A stretch of 64,000 nt of DNA from Dictyophora rubrovolvata (taxonomy: Eukaryota; Basidiomycota; Agaricomycetes; Phallales; Phallaceae), in NCBI GenBank assembly GCA_029959195.1, contig CP114127.1, forward strand, positions 1,178,001 through 1,242,000. Reading direction: 5' to 3'. This document shows, in pieces, positions 1 through 8,335 of the stretch (the stretch's first letter is position 1; the number at the start of each line of letters is the position of its first letter). The translations under genes and the position numbers were made by a program. The notes beneath the pieces were generated by a model. It was given only the letters and a program-made list of their open reading frames with translations, searched no databases and was not told where the DNA came from.

Positions 1-113
1 CCAGCTTCAAGAAGTACTGATATATATTTCATTTATTTCTGTTTATTGAAAAGATTAATTTGCAATAGCTCTCAGAAGCCCCATGGACTCATTAAACAAC
101 ATGTCAGCAGACA

Positions 114-362
114 GTGATAACAAATGAAGACCAAGTGATACAGAGAACGGGTGGTAGAGGTGGAAGTAGTAGAGGTGGGAGTGGTGGTAGGGGTAGAAGT
201 AGCAACAGAGGTGGAAGTAGCAGAGGCAGCAGAAAAGTACCAAGGTCAACTGGAAAGAGTATAGTAACTCCTGTACAACCGTCAATCAATACTCATAAGA
301 AAGGTTCCCCACAAGATCCTGAGCCACCTCAAGATGATGAGCCAGATGATGCATCATCCTAG
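114..362 (+). other. Orphan RGG-rich open frame
   Basis: This 82-codon open frame is rich in Arg-Gly and Ser-Arg-Gly repeats and ends in a Pro/Asp/Glu-rich acidic tail before the stop. Such composition occurs in nucleic-acid-binding tails of host proteins and of retroelement capsid proteins. No folded domain is visible, and there are no convincing splice partners on either side. It lies in the repeat-rich left block, so a relic of a larger gene or element is more likely than a free-standing gene. I do not recognise it. Confidence 0.2.
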
Positions 363-725
363 AAACTAGAAAATATCTGTCTTTACCATCCCACCTCATG
401 CAAAAGATAGTTGGCAGCACAACCAATAAGGATACCATAATCAATATACTATGGGAGTATATTCAGACTCAGGAGTGACAGAACAACAATCTCAAGGTAA
501 GCACAAATTGATTCTTGGAAACCTGTCTCACATCCCCTAGTGTGCCACTCTGGCAGAGGCTACAGACCTTCTGGCCAGCTACCAGGCTAAACATGCCTGT
601 TGTCACGTATCAAAATCTTCCCCATTTGGTATTTAGGTTATCCTTCCTAAAGCGGACATTTAAATTCCCCTTCCTGGATAAATGACTTCCAACTACCCAA
701 ATTCCTTCATTCAGAAATAATAAAA
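363..725. other. No recognisable gene
   Basis: Only short, broken frames are seen here. No RNA gene, repeat or conserved motif was found. Confidence 0.5.
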
Positions 726-1046
726 ATGTTCAAATTTCATCTATCATCCTCTCTTTCCCTCAAAAATCCTACTTCTCCCTCTATTCCCCGAGAACTATCC
801 CCAGAAGAAGATATCACTCCTCTGTTATTTTATTATACTCACGATAGTCCCTGCACTTATGATTTGGATATTGAGACTACTTTGTTCACTTATTACTTGC
901 CTACTCCAATCCTTGAACTTGATCCCATGACTCTCCTCCCCGTTTACTCGCCCGAGATTCCCCGAGATATCCATAAGTGTCGAAGTTCAGATATTATACA
1001 CCCCTTCATGGCCTTTAAAAAAGAAGTCTACATTGAGAAGGAATAA
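726..1046 (+). other. Orphan 106-codon open frame
   Basis: The frame starts at an ATG and carries many Pro, Tyr, Asp and Leu residues with an S-P-E-E-D-I segment near residue 25. Its composition resembles the decayed coding piece near 2.9-3.3 kb, which suggests both derive from the same kind of element. No catalytic or binding motif is visible and no downstream exon was found. I do not recognise the protein. It is probably a fragment. Confidence 0.25.
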
Positions 1047-2340
1047 AGATGGTTTACAGTAACTCATGTTTATTCTACGCCAGAATCAGCCTTACAAGAT
1101 TCATACCGTGTCTGGTTAACGACACAAGTTGGATTAGAATACATGATAATGGTTCTGGACATTCCTAGTCGATGGATCCTATTATCATGCAATCACCAAC
1201 CAGTCTTAGGATTCTATCGACCTGCCAATTGATATGCGCCACTCAGGAGTATGCAGAGAAAGAGGGAACCAGTGTCAACATGTGTTGGATAGAGATGTGT
1301 AAATAAAATGAGATAGTATAAGTAAAATAAAGATTTGAGGAATAGAGGATAGAAGTAGTTCGACACAGCGAACAATGAGATCATTCTTTGCAGCGAGTGA
1401 ATATAACTAGAGGGGGGATAATACTATAATATTTCGTATCTAAACTACTAGTTTTTATAGACATTTTCCTTGCATAAGCCCCAATAAATGGAGCTTTGAT
1501 ATCTATAATGAGAAAAGAAAACAAGAAAAAACACTTAGAAGAGAATGGAAGGAGAGAAAAGCGTTGTGAAACGGAAAAGTTTAAAGGCAAAAAAGATTGT
1601 ACTCAATGTCGATCGCGATTGGAATGAACACTGAGAAGGGTTTTGAAATAAAAAAAAGAAAAAAAACAAACACGAGTGTCAGAAACAAAGGTTTTTTATA
1701 ACCAATTAGGCTACTATTTTTTTACTCGGGCGTTGAGTAATATGAGTGGTTAATAAAATCATGAACACGGGGACTGAGCATATACGGGGCTATAATCTTG
1801 TGATGCCAAGTTTATTCTAGTTTGGCCTACACCATGACAAGCAGTGCCATCACTTCTGGTTTCTAGGTACTGGTCTAAACATGTCATCGAAATTAGCCGT
1901 CGAATTCATGCCATCTCCGTGTAACTTGTTCCGGCCCTCAACACAATCTCCTTCCCAAAGAACCAACAAACTCATCATCTAACCATAATTCACCTCCCCA
2001 ATCTCCGACTTCTTCTGATTTAACAATACGCCCTCCTCAGTATCAACAAACAATCTGCACACTTTGATGTGTTTGTTCTGGATTCCTAGAACGAGCTTGA
2101 ACAGTTTTGGAGTATAATAAAGAACAAAAATAATGAATAAGGGCAAACTTCTATTTTAATTATCTGATCCCTTTTTGTTTCAGAGTTCCAAGTTTCTTCA
2201 GCCTTACTCTATCCCTTCTCTACCATAATGATCGGCCTCACAGCCTCTTACACCATGTCATCATGTCAAGATCCAGATCTGCCGATAAACCCGCTAACTG
2301 ATATTACTCCGAATTACAACTCCAAAGATTATGGAACTTA
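1047..2340. other. Gene-free, AT-rich accessory DNA
   Basis: About 1.3 kb of AT-rich sequence with only short frames on both strands. No feature could be supported. The mixture of stops in all frames and the neighbouring relics suggest decayed mobile DNA. Confidence 0.45.
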
Positions 2341-2351
2341 CGTCACATCTG

Positions 2352-2790
2352 TTATGATTATATTTTCTCCGAAGTAATCCGTTAAACCTGAAATACCCAA
2401 ATTAGAATACAATAACTGATTGTATTCCAAATCTGCTCATTCCCGTTTTAGTCTTATTGTTTTATTGTAATCCGAATCGCGTTTTATTGTTAAACCACTT
2501 TTATCAGTGCTGACAAACTAGTACATTCCCATAGTATAAATAACCCTGAATCATGTATTTAGTTCCTCAGTTCTGAAATCAAACTAGTCATCTGACTCGT
2601 GTTTGATATTCCCACCTCTAAAATCTGACCACTATATCTGGACTCACTCCGAACTCTGACTGAACCTCTGACCGATATATCTGCTATCCATGGAGTGTTG
2701 CAAAGCAAGTTGCTGAGCACGTACAAGTAAGTGGCGCAACACATAAGTTGAAGCCTGCTCAGTACACCGATTGTCTGTGACATCGGTCCC
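2352..2790 (+). mobile_element. Possible LTR-like relic
   Basis: The segment opens with TGTTATGA, contains a TATAAATA box near 2535, and is followed by runs of short C/T-rich words such as TCTGACT typical of fungal LTR U5 regions. A stretch near 2775 ends in GTGACA. No matching target-site duplication and no second copy were found in the window, so the ends are guesses. A promoter region of a lost gene is an alternative. Confidence 0.25.
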
Positions 2791-2902
2791 GCGAGTCTGC
2801 CCAAATTAACCGAAGTCCAGTATCTTCAGTAACTTCGGGAACTTAACACATCATCTCATCGCCCACATGGCGATTTCAAAACGGTCATATGAGAATATAT
2901 CC

Positions 2903-3290
2903 TCTGTCAAAAAGAACTAATCAATGTCAACGAAGAAACCTTGTTACCCTTTCACCATAGGTACATCCAACATACACTCTACTACGATGATTTAAGGTTA
3001 CTGCCAATACTTCGTCTATATGATCAATATCATATTAGAGTAAAGGGACATTTATATGAACTTGCAGCATATCTACAGATGCATCAAGATAGACAGCTAG
3101 CTTAGCGACTCATCTTCCAACAATCTGTGCTTTTAGCCAGACAAGTCCTATTCCTTGATGCCCCTTTAGACGTGTTCCCATACCCTCCCAGTTTCTACTC
3201 TAACCCTCCCAATCCCCTAACTCCATCCCCTCGCTACGAGGCAACTAATTCGGTAACATTTTATTTGCCGATGACTAGACAACCTTGACT
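2903..3290 (+). pseudogene. Decayed coding relic of unknown family
   Basis: A reading frame of about 125 codons keeps protein-like composition: Leu/Tyr-rich helical sequence with a motif L-Y-E-L-A-A-Y-L, then a Pro/Asn-rich stretch. It is no longer a whole gene. Its setting among LTR-like sequences suggests a capsid-region fossil of a retroelement, but I cannot name the family. It shares Tyr/Pro/Asp-rich composition with the orphan frame at 726-1046. Confidence 0.35.
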
Positions 3291-3502
3291 GATGGAAAAA
3301 GAGGATGTACGGCTCATAAAGAGGAGAAAAGTAAGAGATTAGGAAAATGGAGGAATTGTTGCTGTGGCAGTATGATGCAAAAATGGTAAAAAGGAGTGTA
3401 TCACTTTTCTTCCAAATCGGGACTGTTTGTGTTTGTTGTACTTCTATTTCCTCCCTGAAAAATTCCTCATTACTTGTTGTTCTCTCCAAATGTAACTCTT
3501 CC

Positions 3503-3838
3503 TCTCTTTTTCTTTTTCTTTTTCTTTTTCTTTTTCTTTTTCTTTTTCTTTTTCTTTTTCTTTTTCTTTTTCTTTTTCTTTTTCTTTTTCTTTTTCTTTT
3601 TTTCTTTTTCTTTTTCTTTTTCTTTTTTTCTTTTTCTTTTTCTTTTTCTTTTTCTTTTTCTTTTTCTTTTTCTTTTTCTTTTTCTTTTTCTTTTTCTTTT
3701 TCTTTTTCTTTTTCTTTTTCTTTTTCTTTTTCTTTTTCTTTTTCTTTTTCTTTTTCTTTTTCTTTTTCTTTTTTTCTTTTTCTTTTTCTTTTTCTTTTTT
3801 TCTTTTTCTTTTTCTTTTTCTTTTTTTCTTTTTCTTTT
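3503..3838 (+). repeat. (TTTTTC)n hexanucleotide microsatellite
   Basis: About 336 bases consist almost only of T5C units on the + strand, with a few units stretched to seven T. One strand is thus pure pyrimidine and the other pure purine (GAAAAA)n. The long frames read through it encode only Leu/Phe or Ser/Phe repeats and are artefacts. Such mirror-symmetric tracts can form triplex (H-) DNA. Confidence 0.97.
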
Positions 3839-4968
3839 ATTGTTTCATGAAAATAGTTTACAATTGCTTATTGTTAAACCTCCTAAAAATTCCATAAATA
3901 TTTCTTTTGTTCTGAACGGTATAAATACTGCATGTAAATATGTGTAACAGCAGCAATCTACCGGAATGGTTGTCTCAAGTTTAGTTCAGTTTAAGTCAAG
4001 TTCAAGTCAAGGTTTCGTCTCTAGTCTATTTTCTACGCTTACGTCTATTTCTTTGGATTACTCTGAGTGTGGCCTCAGAGTATAAACTCAACAATTCATA
4101 TTGTCGTTGAAGCCTTACTAACTTTAACAGATTTCTATCGCTGTTTTATTATCAGCATATTGTCGTACCATTTTATTGCGAATCCACATTTATTGTCCCC
4201 CTCACGCACACAAGATCTTAGGATCATTTTATTTGTTATTGTTATTTAGTTTGTTATCGACACTCGTACACTTGCTATATCATTTATTCCCCCACCACTT
4301 CCTCGTTATGAAATCAGCACCAGGACCTGCTCCACGGAGACTAGATGGCCTCAAACAAATATCTTCGTAGTTTTTCTGATTGTATATATAGCTATGACAT
4401 TTAGCTATTATCTTCGGATCATTACACCATACCAACAGAGGTTTGCCCAATCCCATGAGCTTATATATTAAAATTACCTGGGAAGCTCAGTATCTCATAC
4501 AATTATCAACTCTGCCAAATATAACCATCTTTCAGTAATATAGCTTCAGGGGGCCCTCCTATATCCCATTTACCAGTTCTTTCCCTACTTCCAAATACAT
4601 TGAATTCTATAGACATCTTAGAATCCCTGATTTTATCTTCCTCATGGAGCTCCCATACCCTATCTCCCTCATCCACTCTCACTCTCTTCAAAAACCACAA
4701 TTGCTCTCGTGCACCTATCTTCCATGCTGAGACTATACTACTCTCTTTTCCTTCCAGTACATTTGCAACACTCTCACCTATACCTGGTATCATCACCCTC
4801 CCTGTGGTTCAGTTTAACTAAACTCTTCAGCCAACAGCAACCAGTTTCATCAACCCCACCAAGCCTACTGCAATCTCTTCCTACAATACCAATCATCAAA
4901 GCATCCTCAATCAAGCCAAGTACTACTGCCATCTCTAGTTCATCATCGACGATCCATTTCTATCCACT
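3839..4968. other. Gene-free accessory DNA
   Basis: About 1.1 kb between the microsatellite and the DUF6532 relic. The minus strand has a 96-codon frame (4506-4796) with Glu/Lys/Trp-rich sequence, and the plus strand has overlapping Ser/Thr-rich frames leading towards the DUF6532 relic. None could be tied to a family. A TGTAACAG word near 3942 could begin an LTR but has no partner. Confidence 0.4.
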
Positions 4969-5606
4969 ATGAGACGCAAGGCCTTTATAAAGTCTTCACT
5001 AGATCATGCCAATATAGACTTTACTGAAATATGTAATATCATTATGACCGATGCTATCAAAAAAATTGTAAGTTGGTATCTTCAGATCTCATTCTTTGTT
5101 CATCGCCACCTCAGCTGTACAATCACATTTCAAGAGCTCATAATATATAGAAGGTTCAAGCTCAAACCATTATCTGGACTGTCTATGATATTGAGGCCTC
5201 AAACAAACTAGAAACCAACAAAACTCATGTAATGTGGCTTTTGGAAAACTACCATTGAATATATGGCATTCTCAAGCCAGCTGCAGGTAATGGGCAGAAG
5301 GTAATTACACTCTGAGTTGTTGACCATTTTACTTACATATTATCTTTATAGGAAAAGCATACATGTCCATTCACTCATCCAGCAATAAAGCAAGTCATCA
5401 TTGCCTGTACTTTGGAAAACAAGTATGGTATTGCCTGTCTGTACTCTAACAAACTTAACCCCATCCTCTTGCCTATGCTTGCCTTTACAGCTCTTGTAGT
5501 AAGCAGGTACATGACACAAACTTATAATAAGCTGACAGTGGTTAATAGCTCAGGAATGCTTTGGATGAATATACAAAAACTGACATCAGAGTCAATATTG
5601 ATATGA
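4969..5606 (+). pseudogene. DUF6532-type gene relic
   Basis: Two blocks read like a DUF6532 protein, a basidiomycete-expanded domain of unknown function. The first block (4969-5070) has the helical R-K-A-F-I-K segment. The second (about 5225-5510) has W-L-L-E-N-Y-H, then after a well-formed 51-base GT-AG intron (5301-5351) the signature PFTHPAIKQVI, and finally N-P-I-L-L-P-M-L-A-F-T-A-L-V-V, matching the family's 'P-F-x-H-P-A-I' and 'P-x-x-M-x-A-L' boxes. The frame is interrupted by at least one in-frame stop before the intron (TGA at about 5255), and the Arg-rich 'FRG' block between the halves is unclear, so this is a decayed copy. It is host-type, not viral. The family assignment is from memory of its motifs. 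Confidence 0.55.
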
Positions 5607-5617
5607 AAGCAAAGACA

Positions 5618-5959
5618 TACTCTCAGTGATATGCTAGTAACACTTAGTGATATATTGTTCTCATTTTCTCTGTTTTCCTGTTTTCCCATTCTTTTTGCAT
5701 TCATTTTACATTGCTCATTTCTTCATTCAATTCATTTCCACTTAATTCTTGTTTCCAACTCATTCTCTCGCTCATTTTCACTTGTTATTACTGTGGATCC
5801 TATGAGGATCAGTCGAGTGCCTGTACTCATATATATGTAGTCGTTTCTCTAGAGGAGGATCCCTAAGCTTTTTCTCTTAGGTTTTTCCTCCTCTAAGTGA
5901 GTAGCTAGTTGTTTCCCATGAATAGATCTTAGGTTTTCCCTCTTCTAGGTATGTGCCCT
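5618..5959 (+). mobile_element. Ty1/copia-type LTR relic, forward copy
   Basis: This copy of the LTR family aligns with the reverse complement of the next feature over most of its length, including the blocks GGATCCCTAAGCTTTTTCTC and CTGTTTTCCCATT. It is a fossil: its 5' end is diverged and its 3' end is replaced by the start of the neighbouring inverted LTR. It is clearly older or more diverged than that copy. Confidence 0.6.
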
Positions 5960-6276
5960 TGTTAGGGCAACTCAGAGCATACACCTAGAGGAGGGAAAAT
6001 CTAAGAGAAAAAGCTTAGGGATCCTCCTCTAAGGAAAACAACTATATATATACAAGTACAGATACTCAGTTGATCCTCATGGGATCTACAGTGATAATGA
6101 ATGAAAAAGAATTCAGTCGAAGACCAAATTTGAGAGAACAAGTTGAAAACAAGAAATAATCAGAAATAAAGAGAATGAGAAAGTGAGAAAGGATAGAATA
6201 AACACAGAGAGTGTGTGAAAATGGGAAAACAGAAAGTATCATTAGCATACCATGACAGCCCTGAGTTGCCCTAACA
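5960..6276 (-). mobile_element. Ty1/copia-type LTR, reverse copy
   Basis: A 317-bp LTR with perfect 16-bp terminal inverted repeats, TGTTAGGGCAACTCAG at one end and CTGAGTTGCCCTAACA at the other, the TG...CA ends expected of an LTR. A TATATATATA stretch sits inside. No matching 5-bp target duplication was seen at its flanks. It abuts the forward copy tail to tail, and abuts a copia pol relic on its right. It looks like a solo LTR or one end of a lost element. It is a fossil. Confidence 0.7.
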
Positions 6277-6402
6277 CAGACCAAATACACCCCAACAAAG
6301 CATATGTTAACTGATATATTCACAAAACAGCTATCATGTGATGCATTTGAAAAGTTTTAGAGCAAATTAGGAGTGGGAGTGATGACTTAGTGAGTGGGAG
6401 TG
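6277..6402 (+). mobile_element. Ty1/copia pol C-terminal relic
   Basis: A short stretch encodes P-T-K-H-M-L-T-D-I-F-T-K-Q-L, which closely matches the end of the copia polyprotein after the RNase H domain (P-T-K-x-M-x-A-D-I-F-T-K-x-L). It is followed by a purine-rich run (GAGTGGGAGTG), the usual place of the polypurine tract before a 3' LTR. The rest of the element is absent. It is a fossil. Confidence 0.6.
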
Positions 6403-6472
6403 TCAAAAGTAGTGTCAGTGCTACTAAGTGCAAGTGCTTGTGTAGTTAGTTTTTAGCTTAGTCACTCACTCG

Positions 6473-6557
6473 CCTAAGGTTCAAGGTGAAGCCTTGAACT
6501 CTTAGGTGGGCTATTCCTTATATATATATTTCTAATGTTCAAGGCTTTGCCTTGAAC
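6473..6557 (+). repeat. Duplicated short palindrome
   Basis: Two hairpin-forming words lie about 60 bases apart. The first (6473-6506) has arms reading CCTAAGG-TTCAAGG around TGAAG. The second (6537-6557) is GTTCAAGGC-TTT-GCCTTGAAC. Both are followed by TCTTAG. They lie just after the copia tail and may belong to its 3' LTR. Confidence 0.6.
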
Positions 6558-6706
6558 TCTTAGTCCATTCCATCTCGTCATAATATACATCTATATTACT
6601 ATAGTTGTTGAGATGATCTATAGTATTGGAACAACACACTGGTGAGTAAAATGAACACAAATCTGATTTGGTAACATGCAAACTTACTAGCCTATGAGTC
6701 CTGAAT

Positions 6707-6862
6707 AAGCCGGCTTGGTTGCTGCTGGGATATATTAGTGCATGTTCAGAAGCGATGTCAGGGAAAACAAGAGATACAATCAGTCTGCCCGAGAAGCTGA
6801 GGGTGGCAGGCGCCCCTGGAGTATTCCGGACCCATTCGTTTAAATCCAGCGACATCAGACCT
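6707..6862 (+). repeat. Diverged dispersed repeat, copy A
   Basis: This stretch matches copy B at 11295-11484 in the same orientation: CCTGAATAAGCC versus CCCTGAAATAAACC at the left, then the shared words GGTGGC, AGGCGCCC, GTATTCCGG/GTATCCGG, and TTAAATCCAGCGA/TTAAATCTAGCGA. Similarity is moderate, with small gaps. The family is unknown. The pair flanks the Crypton. Confidence 0.5.
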
Positions 6863-7907
6863 TATGATAATGATTATTTAAAAAAATAATTAGTTAAATC
6901 CGCACGAGCCTTAACGCCAGGATTCTCACATAATCATATAATCAAACTCAGCCTTCTGTGGTTGTACACACCACGCAACGATACTCCTCAACACTCTCGA
7001 TGACATGGATTGTCCATCATTATTATGGATGCAGACTGAGAAGTTCTGGAGGTTCCGGGAATTTATTGTTTTTGGATTATGATTTGTTAGCTTGTAGTGG
7101 TGAGTATTGTCCTCTTTTTTCACTGCCGTGCCATTTTTTAATTCTCAATTGCTGCAGGATTATTTTTCAATTATTTTCACCTGTTAATCAATTGGCATTG
7201 TCTATCCATACATAATCAAAAAAAATTCTCAAAATTATTATTGCGAAATTCAAATAGCCAGCCTGTGCTCAAATTAAGTCCATGCCCACCATGCCAGATA
7301 GTGAGCCCTTTCTTCATCTGGGTCTTGAATTTTTTTTGTCGAATTTTTGTCAAATTGAGCTAGACAAGAGTGAAAGGAAGGAAGGGAAAGGAAGGATGGG
7401 AGATTCAGAGAAAAGGTAGGATATATGGACTTGCCATGTAAGCTGCTGTGAACTGAATTATCGGCTATTCTGCACAGGTCCCATTCAAACAACCAAAAAC
7501 ACATCACTTTAATTTTCTTAATATCACAGAAAGCTGAGATATCTTCCGCTCACCTCGCCTTGTGTATCCTCATGCATGATTTAAGGTAAATGTTAAATCC
7601 ACACCAAACTGCTGCTTAAATCCAGTCACCAGTCCTTAAATCAGTCGTATGAGCTCAACTTTTCAATTGTACCAAAACTTATGAATTGACAGCTCAGGTT
7701 GTAGTATTATTTTTTATCCCACTGTGAAGCTATCACCCCAGGAGTTTGGATGGGAGTGTCCGGTACCTGTTGTACTCCCGACACTTGTTTCCTCATGCAA
7801 CGTTTTTTCCTTTCCCCAATATATTGTGAATCCCCCCAAGGTTTTACATAGTATGTCAATTCCATTCTTTCTCTTTCCTTAGTACATAGTACTAACTGAC
7901 CTGTAGC
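6863..7907. other. Gene-free accessory DNA
   Basis: About 1 kb of AT-rich sequence with no supported gene. Small frames exist on both strands but lack splice partners and familiar motifs. Confidence 0.45.
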
Positions 7908-8051
7908 ATGTACTCAGAAAACATTTTCTTGTCAGATGACACTCAGTGGGTTGTGGCAGCAGGGAAAAGGCAGCCTGTACGTGCTTTTTTTCTTCATTCA
8001 ATTTTTTTCACTTATTTTTTTTGCCTTCAGGCAGCTAAAAAAATTTTGTAG
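7908..8051 (+). CDS. Candidate two-exon mini-ORF
   Basis: An ATG at 7908 opens 23 codons, then a GT-AG intron (7977-8030) with a pyrimidine-rich 3' end, then seven codons to a TAG stop. The product would be 29 residues, acidic then basic, ending near K-K-I-L. Start, donor, acceptor and stop are all well formed, but a peptide this short has little statistical support. It could be a 5' leader exon or upstream ORF of the Crypton transcript 285 bases downstream. I do not recognise it. Confidence 0.2.
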   Translation: MYSENIFLSDDTQWVVAAGKRQPVRAFFLHSIFFTYFFCLQAAKKIL

Positions 8052-8335
8052 CCGATGATTCCACCTGTCCACCTGTCTGTACATTTGATTGTACATGATG
8101 TACAAGAAAGTCTTATAGCCAAATATACGGATCAATTTTTTTTCACTATTTTTGAATAAATCCCCACTCATTTTATCATGCACAAGCTGTTGAAACACGG
8201 GAAAATTTTGAGTCAGTCTTTTCCTCACAACTCGCAGCTCCGCGCCGGCCTTGCAATGCCTATGGGTGCAAATTTCAAGGAGCGAAACAAAAAAATTTCA
8301 TCTCTTTCCAACACCTTGCTTGCTGTGGCTTTGAG

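Noticed and set aside
3347-3947. Long Phe/Leu/Ser frames over the microsatellite
   Set aside because: They only translate the hexamer repeat and lack any other protein character.
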